The notes under the pieces: model-generated
Database searches by the model: none
Told to the model about the DNA's origin: nothing
The model's input: the letters and a program-made list of their open reading frames with translations, nothing else
NCBI GenBank assembly: GCA_943912855.1
Contig: CALTVC010000013.1
Coordinates: 1-64,000 of the forward strand
Length of the DNA: 64,000 nt
Reading direction: 5' to 3'
Source: an uncultured Flavobacterium sp.
Lineage (GTDB): Bacteria; Bacteroidota; Bacteroidia; Flavobacteriales; Flavobacteriaceae
In this document: one piece after another, positions 53,270 through 61,566 of the stretch
How positions within the stretch are numbered: the first letter of the stretch is position 1
Layout: each line of letters starts with the position of its first letter
Program-made: the position numbers and the translations under genes

Positions 53270-53296
53270 AATTGCCCCGCTTTCACGGGGCAATTT
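53270..53296 (+). terminator. Terminator after small lipoprotein
   Basis: A perfect 10-bp stem AATTGCCCCG / CGGGGCAATT has a 6-nt loop and is followed by TCTATTTTACT. Confidence 0.8.
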
Positions 53297-53366
53297 CTAT
53301 TTTACTGTATTTAATAAGGTTACGTTAATTTGTTATCCTTTTGGTTAAAAGTGTGGTAATTCGGTA

Positions 53367-53395
53367 TTTGTTAACAGTCCTTTTCTTTACTTTTG
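53367..53395 (+). promoter_or_regulatory. Promoter with -33 TTTG and -7 TACTTTTG
   Basis: TTTG at 53367-53370 and TACTTTTG at 53388-53395 are separated by 17 bp, the fullest Bacteroidota promoter match in the window. The expected start near 53402 lies 22 bp before the first barrel gene. Confidence 0.7.
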
Positions 53396-53423
53396 CTCCA
53401 TACTAATAGCACAAATACAGTAC

Positions 53424-53951
53424 ATGAAGAAACTATTACTAACAGCAGCCGCACTTACCTGTGGCTTTATGATGCACGCCCAGTTTGGTATTAAGGGTGG
53501 TTTTAACTTCGCCAATTTCAGGGGCGATGGCGCAGATGGATTTAACGTTCTTACCAGCTACCACATAGGTGCTACTTACGAAAGTCGCATAGCGCGTTCT
53601 AAGCATTTCTCTATTCAGCCTGAGCTTATATACTCAAGGCAGGGAGCAAAATTTGATGACAAAAAAATAGAACTAGGCTACTTTAACGTACCTGTTTTAT
53701 TAAAAATATATCCTACAAGTGGTTTTAATATCCACTTAGGCCCACAGTTCGGGATGCTGATAAACGAGAGCAAGAACTTTAAAGCATACGACAGCCAAAC
53801 ATTTGACTTTGGTCTTGCTGCCGGTGTTGAAATTTTTGCAACAGACAACATATTCCTGCAGGCACGTTACATTAGTGGTACTAAAAACGTATCTGACCAC
53901 GTTGAAATTAAAAACTCATTGGTACAGGCTTCTGTAGGCTTTAGATTTTAA
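53424..53951 (+). CDS. Outer-membrane beta-barrel protein (PorT-like fold)
   Basis: This 175-residue protein has a Sec signal peptide (MKKLLLTAAALTCGFMMHAQ) and then FGIKGGFNFANF, alternating beta strands and a final aromatic QASVGFRF, the outer-membrane insertion signal. It is a small 8-strand-like barrel of the porin family in Bacteroidota. Its role is unknown. It is paralogous to the next gene. Confidence 0.85.
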   Translation: MKKLLLTAAALTCGFMMHAQFGIKGGFNFANFRGDGADGFNVLTSYHIGATYESRIARSKHFSIQPELIYSRQGAKFDDKKIELGYFNVPVLLKIYPTSGFNIHLGPQFGMLINESKNFKAYDSQTFDFGLAAGVEIFATDNIFLQARYISGTKNVSDHVEIKNSLVQASVGFRF

Positions 53952-53974
53952 AAAATAACCTAATTATACTAACT

Positions 53975-54511
53975 ATGAAAAGAATCTTAATTGCAGCAAT
54001 GATGATGCTGGGTGCTTATACAGCACAGGCTCAGGGAGTAGATTTCGGTATTAAAGGTGGCGCTAACTTTGCCAACTTTAGCAATGCTGATTTCGACACC
54101 AAATCAATTACTAGCTGGCATGCAGGTGCTGTGCTGGAGTTAAACCTTGTTCCTTCATTTTCGGTACAGGCAGAGGCGCTTTACTCTTCGGTAGGTGCTA
54201 AAGTAAAAGATGCCGGAGATATTAACCTTGACTACATCAGTGTACCTGTACTTGCTAAGTTCTATGTACTACCTGAAAAAGTAAGTCTTGTAGCCGGTCC
54301 TCAGTTCTCTTTTCTTGCCAAAGACGCTAAAGACTTCAAAGCTAAGAGCACAGACATAGGTCTTGCCGGTGGTGTAGAAGCAAAAATCATAGCGGGCTTT
54401 TTTGCACAGGCGCGTTACGTAATCGGTCTTACAGAAGTAAGCGATGAAGAGGTTTCAACAAACTTTAAAAATGGTGTATTCCAGGTTTCTCTAGGATACA
54501 ACTTCTTCTAA
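53975..54511 (+). CDS. Outer-membrane beta-barrel protein, tandem paralog
   Basis: This 178-residue protein has a Sec signal peptide (MKRILIAAMMMLGAYTAQAQ) and opens DFGIKGGANFANFS, nearly the same as the preceding protein. The strand pattern, QFSFLAKDAKDFKAKS block and last residues (FQVSLGYNFF) also match. The two genes are 23 bp apart and probably share one promoter. They look like an old tandem duplication. Confidence 0.85.
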   Translation: MKRILIAAMMMLGAYTAQAQGVDFGIKGGANFANFSNADFDTKSITSWHAGAVLELNLVPSFSVQAEALYSSVGAKVKDAGDINLDYISVPVLAKFYVLPEKVSLVAGPQFSFLAKDAKDFKAKSTDIGLAGGVEAKIIAGFFAQARYVIGLTEVSDEEVSTNFKNGVFQVSLGYNFF

Positions 54512-54532
54512 GAAATTTAAAAATCAGAGCAT

Positions 54533-54568
54533 AAAAACCGGTTAGGCACACTGCTTAACCGGTTTTTT
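54533..54568 (+). terminator. Terminator after barrel genes
   Basis: A 16-bp stem (AAAAACCGGTTAGGCA with one mismatch) has a 3-nt loop and a long T-run after it. Confidence 0.85.
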
Positions 54569-54664
54569 CTTTTTTTTAACTGTTAATTTTTTCACGTTCT
54601 ACACTAGCAGAAGTTTCCTGTTAATTAACTTTATCCAATATAAAACATACACATAATTAACCAA

Positions 54665-55081
54665 ATGAAAATTATTATTATAAACGGCCCTAACCTAAAC
54701 CTTTTAGGCAAAAGAGAACCCGAAGTATACGGACATCTGACCTTTGAAGAGTACTTCGCCTTGATTCAGGAAAAATACCCGCAAGCCGAACTGGAATATT
54801 ACCAGAGTAACATTGAAGGCGAGCTGATTACAAAAATTCAGGAAACAGGCTTTAGCTATGAGGGTATTATCCTGAATGCAGGTGCGTATACACATACCTC
54901 TATAGGCATCGGCGATGCCATTAAAGCCGTAACGACCCCGGTTATAGAAGTGCATATAAGCAATACTTTCTCAAGGGAAACATTCCGTCATCAGTCGTAC
55001 ATATCGCCGGTATCATCGGGTATTGTTATTGGTTTCGGGCTTAAGAGCTACGAACTCGCTTTGTTATCGTTTTTAACCTAA
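54665..55081 (+). CDS. aroQ: AroQ, type II 3-dehydroquinate dehydratase
   Basis: This 138-residue protein begins IIINGPNLNLLGKREPEVYG, the AroQ signature. It also has the YYQSNIEGELI segment, LNAGAYTHTSIGI and EVHISNTFSRE, which hold the active-site Asn, Glu and His. It dehydrates 3-dehydroquinate in the shikimate pathway. It is 10 bp upstream of a DUF5686 gene, which may share its transcript. Confidence 0.95.
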   Translation: MKIIIINGPNLNLLGKREPEVYGHLTFEEYFALIQEKYPQAELEYYQSNIEGELITKIQETGFSYEGIILNAGAYTHTSIGIGDAIKAVTTPVIEVHISNTFSRETFRHQSYISPVSSGIVIGFGLKSYELALLSFLT

Positions 55082-55091
55082 TCATTATTAT

Positions 55092-57563
55092 ATGAAACAA
55101 TTAGCTGTTGTATTACTTCTACTCTTTTCTGTAAGCGTTTTTGCGCAGGTAAAAGGTACTGTTAAAGACAAATCAGGTACTCCGGTGCCCTTTGTATCTA
55201 TAGCGGTAAAAGGTACATACAACGGCACATCTGCTAACGAAAACGGACAGTATATACTTGCCCTTAGCAAGAAAGGAAAATATACTTTTGTGTTTAGGAG
55301 TATTGGTTTTAAAACCAAGGAAGTAGCTGTAAACGTGAATACTCTACCCTATTTGCTTGATGTAGTACTTGAAGCAGAAAACTTCCAGCTAGAAGAGGTA
55401 GTTATAGGTAAAATGAACACTAATGCCGACAGCATTATAAACCTTGCCATACGTAACCGAAAAAGTAACAGGGCTAAAACAGCAAAGTTTGAAGCTGACT
55501 TTTATTCACGTGGTACAGTAAGGTTACAAAACGTACCCAAGAAAATCTTTTGGCAGGAAATAGGCGATCTTGGCGCTTCTGTAGATACCAGCGGAAATGG
55601 CATCATTTACCTGAGCGAGACCGTAAGCAAGCTAAAACAGGACGGTAAAAAATCTTATGAGCAGGTTTTAGCCAGCCGTGTTAGCGGTGAAGACAATGGC
55701 TTTAGTTACAATAATGCCGATGTGGCCTGGTATAACTTCTATGACAACTTTCTGCCGTTTGAAGTCAGCGTGGTTTCTCCTCTTGCAGACAACGCCCGTA
55801 ACTACTACCGCTATGTAGCTGAAAGTACATTTAGTGCTGAAAACGGACAGAAAGTTTACAAGATTAAAGTACAGCCAAAATATCCTGCCACTGCTACCGC
55901 CGAAGGATACATCTATCTGATTGATAAAACAGGCGAAATATACGCTACCGACCTGAGCATAAAGGGAAGCACCATTAAACAGCCGTTACTTAATGTGCTG
56001 GATATTCGACAGAATTTCGGATACAACACCGAAGAAAAATTATGGAGTAAAAACACCCAGGTAGTATCGTTTGACTTGAGCCTTGCTGGCATACACGCCG
56101 TGGGTACCTATAGTTTTGTGTACAGCAATTACAACTTTAAACCCGATTTTACCGATACGACATTCGGCCCGGAAATTCAGTTTTTTGAACCCGAAAGCAA
56201 TAAAAAAACAGTATCTTACTGGAACAGCGTACGCCCTATTCCGCTTAACCCTGATGAGCGTAATGACTATATTCGTAAAACGAAACTAGAAGCCATACGA
56301 AACACCCCCGCATATAAAGACAGCATAGACCAGCAACGCAACAAGTTTAAATGGACTTCAATTCCCGTTGGATATACATACCATAATTCAAATGAAAACT
56401 GGAAAATAAGCTATACCGGAATTATTCGCAGGCTGGCGTTTAACACGGTTCAGGCATACTGGCTGGGCCCCGGATTCCAGTTTACAAAATACAGGGATGA
56501 TAACACTTACACAACTGTTGGCACTGATTTAAACTACGGCTTTGCCGAGCAACGCTTTAGAGCTACAGGTTTTGTAGAAAATAAATTCAATAATTTTTCT
56601 AAGCGCACATTACGTCTTAGTGGTGGTAGCAGCATAGAACAGTATAACCCAGAAAACCCTATAAACAAGATAGTAAACAGTATAAGTACCTTGTTTTTCA
56701 GGGATAATTACATGAAGCTGTACGATAATGCCTTTGCGCGTCTTTCGTATGAAGAAGAGGTTACAAACGGCATACGTCTTTACGGAAGTGCCGAATATAC
56801 CCGTAGGCATGCATTGGGTAATAATACCAATTTCAGTACCCTGAAAAATGCCTATCATCCATACACCTCTAACAACCCGTTATTACCTTGGGATTTTGAT
56901 ACCCCTGCTTTTGAAAAGCACAATATGCTAAAGGCATCGGTTACGGCAAGGGTAAACTTTGGGCAGATGTACCGCACACGCCCGGATGGCAGGGAGTATG
57001 AGCCCAGCCCTGATTATCCACAGTTATGGGTAAAGTATGAAAAAGGTTTTGCCAGCAGCATTAAAGATTATGAATTTAACCACGTATCAATTCGTGCTTT
57101 ACACGACCTTACCTTGCGTCATGTGGGCGAACTGGGTATGTCGGCACGAGCGGGAATGTTTTTTAATAGTGGTAATGTGGCTTTTCCCGACTGGAAGCAC
57201 TTTAACGGTAACCAGACCCACGTAGGTAAAAGCGAGCGCTACCTCAATGTATTTAGCCTGCTACCCTACTATGACCACAGTACCAACGATAAGTATTTTG
57301 AAGGGCATTTTGAACACCACTTTAAAGGCTACCTTACCGATGCCGTGCCACTGTTTAATAAACTACAATACTATCTGGTGGCAGGCTACCACGTACTCTC
57401 TACCCCTGAGCGCAACCCTTATATGGAATTTACAGTGGGTTTAGACAACATAGGAATAGGTAAATTCAGGATGCTGCGCTTTGATTATGTGCGTTCGTAC
57501 GAAGGCGGTTTCCGTGGTGATGGCGTAATCTTTGGGCTAACGTTTATAGACTTCCTTGAGTAA
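55092..57563 (+). CDS. DUF5686/carboxypeptidase-like regulatory domain outer-membrane protein
   Basis: This 823-residue protein has a Sec signal peptide (MKQLAVVLLLLFSVSVFAQ), then a carboxypeptidase-regulatory-like domain (about 20-95; VKGTVKDKSGTPVPFVSIAV). A large part of the DUF5686 type follows, with a C-terminal aromatic-rich beta-barrel-like region ending GVIFGLTFIDFLE. It probably spans the outer membrane. Its role is unknown; such proteins are common and specific to Bacteroidota. Confidence 0.85.
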   Translation: MKQLAVVLLLLFSVSVFAQVKGTVKDKSGTPVPFVSIAVKGTYNGTSANENGQYILALSKKGKYTFVFRSIGFKTKEVAVNVNTLPYLLDVVLEAENFQLEEVVIGKMNTNADSIINLAIRNRKSNRAKTAKFEADFYSRGTVRLQNVPKKIFWQEIGDLGASVDTSGNGIIYLSETVSKLKQDGKKSYEQVLASRVSGEDNGFSYNNADVAWYNFYDNFLPFEVSVVSPLADNARNYYRYVAESTFSAENGQKVYKIKVQPKYPATATAEGYIYLIDKTGEIYATDLSIKGSTIKQPLLNVLDIRQNFGYNTEEKLWSKNTQVVSFDLSLAGIHAVGTYSFVYSNYNFKPDFTDTTFGPEIQFFEPESNKKTVSYWNSVRPIPLNPDERNDYIRKTKLEAIRNTPAYKDSIDQQRNKFKWTSIPVGYTYHNSNENWKISYTGIIRRLAFNTVQAYWLGPGFQFTKYRDDNTYTTVGTDLNYGFAEQRFRATGFVENKFNNFSKRTLRLSGGSSIEQYNPENPINKIVNSISTLFFRDNYMKLYDNAFARLSYEEEVTNGIRLYGSAEYTRRHALGNNTNFSTLKNAYHPYTSNNPLLPWDFDTPAFEKHNMLKASVTARVNFGQMYRTRPDGREYEPSPDYPQLWVKYEKGFASSIKDYEFNHVSIRALHDLTLRHVGELGMSARAGMFFNSGNVAFPDWKHFNGNQTHVGKSERYLNVFSLLPYYDHSTNDKYFEGHFEHHFKGYLTDAVPLFNKLQYYLVAGYHVLSTPERNPYMEFTVGLDNIGIGKFRMLRFDYVRSYEGGFRGDGVIFGLTFIDFLE

Positions 57564-57644
57564 TGAAGGCCAAATTAAACACAAATAAGTTTTTGTTATG
57601 TAAGGTTCTTTTGTATCATTGTCATTGCATTTAAACCCCCATAA

Positions 57645-58208
57645 ATGGAACTTGATGATATTATAGACGCTATATACACGATGCCGGAAACTTCTAAAAC
57701 GTTGCTCAAAGCAAATCTCACAGAGGTAAGTTTCCCAAAAGGTCATTTGTTAATTAGTGCCAATAAAATAGAAAACACCATTTACCTTATTAAGAAAGGT
57801 ATCGTTCGGGCTTACTCAGATACAGAAAACTCTCAGATTACATTTTGGTTTGGCAAAGAAGGAGATACCGTAATTTCTATGAAAAGTTATGTAGCCAATC
57901 AAAAAAGCTATGATAACATAGAGTTACTTGAAGACTGCAAATTGTACGCCATAGACAAATCAGTTATCGAAAAGCTTTACAATACAGACATACACATAGC
58001 CAACTGGGGCAGGAAATTTGCCGAAAAAGAACTTCTTAGTGTTGAAGAGCGTTTCATATCCAGGCAGTTTAAAACTGCAACAGAACGTTATGCAGAACTA
58101 ATGCAAAATACGCCATACCTACTACAGCGTGTATCTTTAGGACACATTGCTTCATATCTTGGTATTATACCTGCTAGCCTGAGCCGTATACGCGCTGAAA
58201 TAAAATAG
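57645..58208 (+). CDS. Crp/Fnr-family transcriptional regulator
   Basis: This 187-residue protein has a cNMP-binding-like barrel (about 20-115; LISANKIENTIYLIKKGIVRAY) and a short C-terminal helix-turn-helix (SLGHIASYLGIIPASLSRIRAEI). The DNA-binding part is shorter than in classic Crp, as in many Bacteroidota members. The phosphate-binding RxS motif of cAMP-binding Crp is not clear. A short gap and an exact -7 element separate it from the SMR exporter that it may control. Confidence 0.85.
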   Translation: MELDDIIDAIYTMPETSKTLLKANLTEVSFPKGHLLISANKIENTIYLIKKGIVRAYSDTENSQITFWFGKEGDTVISMKSYVANQKSYDNIELLEDCKLYAIDKSVIEKLYNTDIHIANWGRKFAEKELLSVEERFISRQFKTATERYAELMQNTPYLLQRVSLGHIASYLGIIPASLSRIRAEIK

Positions 58209-58249
58209 CTTTTTTATCATTTGCAAAATTTCTTCTTAAAAGCAAAAGG

Positions 58250-58257
58250 TAGCTTTG
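58250..58257 (+). promoter_or_regulatory. -7 element TAGCTTTG
   Basis: An exact TAnnTTTG match 22 bp before the SMR gene ATG. A TTTG lies 26 bp upstream, longer than the usual spacing. Confidence 0.45.
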
Positions 58258-58279
58258 CATCAACAAAAGAAATTTTATA

Positions 58280-58609
58280 ATGAACTGGATACTGTTAGTT
58301 TTAGGAGGATTATTTGAAGTAGGATTTACTTTTTGCTTAGGCAAAGCAAAAGAAGTTGAGGGTAACATTGCCTATGTTTGGTACAGCTTGTTTGTTGTTT
58401 GCCTTATAGCAAGTATGGGCTTACTACTAAAAGCTACACAAACGCTTCCACTTGGTACAGCTTATGCAGTATGGACAGGTATAGGAGCTGTAGGTACTGT
58501 ACTCGTAGGTATTTTTGTTTTTAAGGAGCCGGCTACATTCTGGAGGCTATTTTTCATTTTTACGCTAATCGCTTCAATAATAGGACTGAAAGCAGTATCA
58601 TCGCACTAA
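58280..58609 (+). CDS. SMR-family small multidrug/guanidinium exporter
   Basis: This 109-residue protein has four membrane helices. Glu13 in GGLFEVGFTF is the central proton/cation-coupling glutamate, at the same number as in Gdx proteins. TLPLGTAYAVWTGIGAVGTVLVG is the family block after the second helix. Guanidinium export (Gdx/SugE type) is a better fit than EmrE-type drug export, but paired or single usage cannot be settled. The Crp-family regulator lies immediately upstream. Confidence 0.88.
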   Translation: MNWILLVLGGLFEVGFTFCLGKAKEVEGNIAYVWYSLFVVCLIASMGLLLKATQTLPLGTAYAVWTGIGAVGTVLVGIFVFKEPATFWRLFFIFTLIASIIGLKAVSSH

Positions 58610-58673
58610 AAGAAGAATTAGGGTTTTTATTTGAAATGCGAAAATCATATCTTGCCGACTATTATTTTTTTCA

Positions 58674-59240
58674 ATGCATCATCATTATCTTATATACAAA
58701 CCGTGGGGCTATCTGAGCCAATTTACCTATAACCTTAAACGAAACAAAAAGTTGCTTGGCGAATTATTCGATTTTGCTGAGGGTACCATGGCTATAGGTC
58801 GTCTTGATGAAGACAGTGAAGGATTACTGCTACTCACCACAGATGGCATGATGAGCGAAATTGTACGCAGTAAAAAGGTAGAGAAAGAATACTATGCCCA
58901 GGTAGACGGATTAATTACCGATGAAGCTGTATTGCAATTGCAAAATGGCGTGGAAATAGGTTTTAAAGGTACCAAATACGTTACTTTACCTTGTAAAGCA
59001 TCACGCTTAAACGAACTACCCGATTTACCTGTGCGAAGCAAAAAAATACGCGACGAACGCCACGGCCCTACAAGCTGGGTAAGCATTACAGTGAGCGAAG
59101 GCAAATTCAGGCAAGTGCGTAAAATGACATCGGCAGTGGGGTTTCCTACGTTAAGGCTGGTACGCGTGCGTGTAGGGAACATTCATTTGGGTAATCTGCA
59201 ACCCGGAGAAGTAAAAGAGGTAGCTGAATTTGACGTCTAG
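58674..59240 (+). CDS. rluE: RluE/RsuA-type rRNA pseudouridine synthase
   Basis: This 188-residue protein has YLIYKPWGYLSQF at the start, the catalytic Asp45 in GRLDEDSEGLLLLT, and a final KFRQVRKMTSAVGFPTLRLVRVRVG block. It is short and lacks an S4 domain, as in RluE. It makes a pseudouridine in 23S rRNA, probably at the RluE position. Its TAG stop is interlocked with the stop of the minus-strand kinase gene in one CTAG. Confidence 0.9.
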   Translation: MHHHYLIYKPWGYLSQFTYNLKRNKKLLGELFDFAEGTMAIGRLDEDSEGLLLLTTDGMMSEIVRSKKVEKEYYAQVDGLITDEAVLQLQNGVEIGFKGTKYVTLPCKASRLNELPDLPVRSKKIRDERHGPTSWVSITVSEGKFRQVRKMTSAVGFPTLRLVRVRVGNIHLGNLQPGEVKEVAEFDV

Positions 59241-60625
59241 CGCAACGGAAAACGTAATACTACCGTTGTACCACTCCCCTTTTGACTGTCTATTTTAAGC
59301 GAAACATCAAGAATATCGCAGTAACGTTTTACTATGGCAAGCCCAAGGCCTGTACCCTTGATTTCGGTATGTTCTTCGGCTTCAGAACGGAAAAACTGTT
59401 CAAAAATGTTTTGTAAATCAATCTCGGCTATACCAATGCCCTTATCTGTAACCATACACGAAACGTACTTATCATCAGATGACAGCAGTACAGATACAAC
59501 ACCGTTTTCCTGAGAGTATTTTATGGCATTGCCCAGGATATTATCTATGATAACTCCTGTCATGAAAACATCTGAAATTACAGGGAAATGGTTGTCAAAC
59601 TTAAAATCTACCTGTATGTTTTTCTTCGCTATTTCAGCAGAATTACGTTCTAACGTTTCCAGAATCAACTCATCTAGCGCTACCTGTTTTAGCTTAACCA
59701 CTTCTTTACTGCTTTCAAAACGGGTCAGTATAAGTAATTGGTCAGCTATAGTGGTAAGACGGTTTACCTCATTAATACAGTAACGTATTTTTTCCTCATA
59801 CTCTGCAGTTTCACGCGGTTTGCGTACCAAAACCTCAAGTGTACCTTTTATAACCGCAAGCGGTGTACGAAGCTCATGCGAAGCGTGCGACGTAAACTGT
59901 TTTTCCCTGTCTACAGCACGTTCTATACGTCCTAAGAACTCGTTAATCGCTGTAGCAAGTGTATGAAGTTCGTCTTGCTTTGCAGGCAGGCTAATGCGGG
60001 CGTTCAGGTTACTGTCAGATATTGCCTTGGTTGCTTTTATCATACTAAACACAGGTCTTAAACTCTTACCGGCAATAAAACGGGTAAGGAAAAACAATGC
60101 CAATAATACTAACGGATATGCCACAATAAGTACCGTACGCAAACTTTGCAATACGCTATAATGCTGCGATATGGACATAGCTATAACAACATAACCTTCA
60201 AGTTCACCATTGTTTATAAGGGGCGCCTGCATTTGGCGTATATCCAGCGAACCCACCTTGGCGTCTACATAATGTGTAGTATCCTTACTGTGATGACGTA
60301 ATGCTAAATGGTACTTTTTAAGGTTGTTTGATTTACGGATGGTTGTACCCAGCGTATCAAAAATCTCTACAAACACCGGATTAACATCTACACTGTTATG
60401 GTCGGCTTCCTTCCATTCTTTGTCCTCGGCTATTTTCTCAAAATGACTTTGATTAGCTACAAAAGTGGTATGACGGTCTATTTCGTATTTCAGGTCACGG
60501 TTTACCTCATATACCACCCCTACCCACACAATACGATATACCAATATAAATACCACAAGTACCAGCGTAGCGGCACCTGCTAGGTTATAATAAGCAATAC
60601 GGTCTTTAATGGAAGGTTTTCTCAT
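59237..60625 (-). CDS. Membrane sensor histidine kinase
   Basis: This 462-residue protein has a first helix (about 14-36), a periplasmic sensor domain (about 37-165), a second helix (about 166-185) and a HAMP region (about 186-240). HisKA follows with His250 in HASHELRTPLAVIKG, then HATPase with NAIKYSQEN, DKGIGIAE and GTGLGLAI. It lies 6 bp after the response regulator gene on the same strand and is its partner. The stimulus is unknown. The family resembles OmpR-type kinases used for envelope stress or metals. Confidence 0.92.
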   Translation of the reverse strand: MRKPSIKDRIAYYNLAGAATLVLVVFILVYRIVWVGVVYEVNRDLKYEIDRHTTFVANQSHFEKIAEDKEWKEADHNSVDVNPVFVEIFDTLGTTIRKSNNLKKYHLALRHHSKDTTHYVDAKVGSLDIRQMQAPLINNGELEGYVVIAMSISQHYSVLQSLRTVLIVAYPLVLLALFFLTRFIAGKSLRPVFSMIKATKAISDSNLNARISLPAKQDELHTLATAINEFLGRIERAVDREKQFTSHASHELRTPLAVIKGTLEVLVRKPRETAEYEEKIRYCINEVNRLTTIADQLLILTRFESSKEVVKLKQVALDELILETLERNSAEIAKKNIQVDFKFDNHFPVISDVFMTGVIIDNILGNAIKYSQENGVVSVLLSSDDKYVSCMVTDKGIGIAEIDLQNIFEQFFRSEAEEHTEIKGTGLGLAIVKRYCDILDVSLKIDSQKGSGTTVVLRFPLR

Positions 60626-60631
60626 GCAGGT

Positions 60632-61306
60632 TTATTCGTCGTTGGCAAGATAGCCAATACCACGTATGGTTTTTATATAGTTATCTTCACGGGCAAAGCC
60701 CAGCTTTTTACGTATTCCGTTTATAAACACATCAATAACACCCGTATCGTAGTCAAAATGAATGTTCCAGACATCTTTAATAATATCGGTACGGTTACAT
60801 ACAGCACCCTTATTCTTCATCAGGTACTCCAGCAGGGCAAATTCCTTTTGCGTAAGCAATACTTCCTCATCACCGTTAAACACCTGGTGGGTTTCGGTTT
60901 TCAGAGTAATCGGTCCAAGATTATATACAGGTCGTTCATCGGCTACACTACGGAACTGCACCTTAATACGTTCCAACAGCTCCTCAAAGCTAAAGGGCTT
61001 TTTTATGTAGTCGTTAGCACCGCTTTTAAGCCCTTCAACAGTATCCTGTACGGTATCTTTTGCCGTAAGGAAAATTATGGGCGTAAGATTTCCTGCCTTA
61101 CGTACCGACTTACATATTTCCAGTCCCGAAAGTTTTGGCAACATCCAGTCGAGTAACATAAGGTCGAAATTCTTTTGCTGAGTAAGCAAAAGTCCCTTAT
61201 CGCCGCTGGTTGCTACAGTAACGGCATAGCCTTCTTCTTCAAGACCCTGTTTCAGGAAATTTGAAATACCTTCCTGGTCTTCTACAACTAAAATCTCTTT
61301 TGCCAT
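60632..61306 (-). CDS. OmpR-family response regulator
   Basis: This 224-residue protein has a receiver with phosphoacceptor Asp53 (LLDWMLPKLSG) and Lys103 (YIKKPFSFEELL), then an OmpR winged helix with LTQKEFALLEYLMKN and VIDVFINGIRKKLG. It is the upstream gene of the pair with the histidine kinase. It presumably binds DNA near its targets after phosphorylation. Those targets are not in this window. Confidence 0.94.
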   Translation of the reverse strand: MAKEILVVEDQEGISNFLKQGLEEEGYAVTVATSGDKGLLLTQQKNFDLMLLDWMLPKLSGLEICKSVRKAGNLTPIIFLTAKDTVQDTVEGLKSGANDYIKKPFSFEELLERIKVQFRSVADERPVYNLGPITLKTETHQVFNGDEEVLLTQKEFALLEYLMKNKGAVCNRTDIIKDVWNIHFDYDTGVIDVFINGIRKKLGFAREDNYIKTIRGIGYLANDE

Positions 61307-61566
61307 ATAGGTAAAAATAGTACAGATTTTTTAATAATCAACAATAGTGCAACGGCATTATTCGCTGCAAAATATCCTATACAAAATAACGGCAAATCTG
61401 TTAAGTTAAAATAATGTAAAAACAAGCTTTAAGTCAATCTTAAGTTTATGCCCGAAAACACAGTAAAACAAGGCTTAAACAGGTAAATGCACTAATATCA
61501 TTTTTGTAAGTTTTTTAGCAAATAATTATAACCCACAAATAACGGGATTGTGTATTTTAGGCATTG

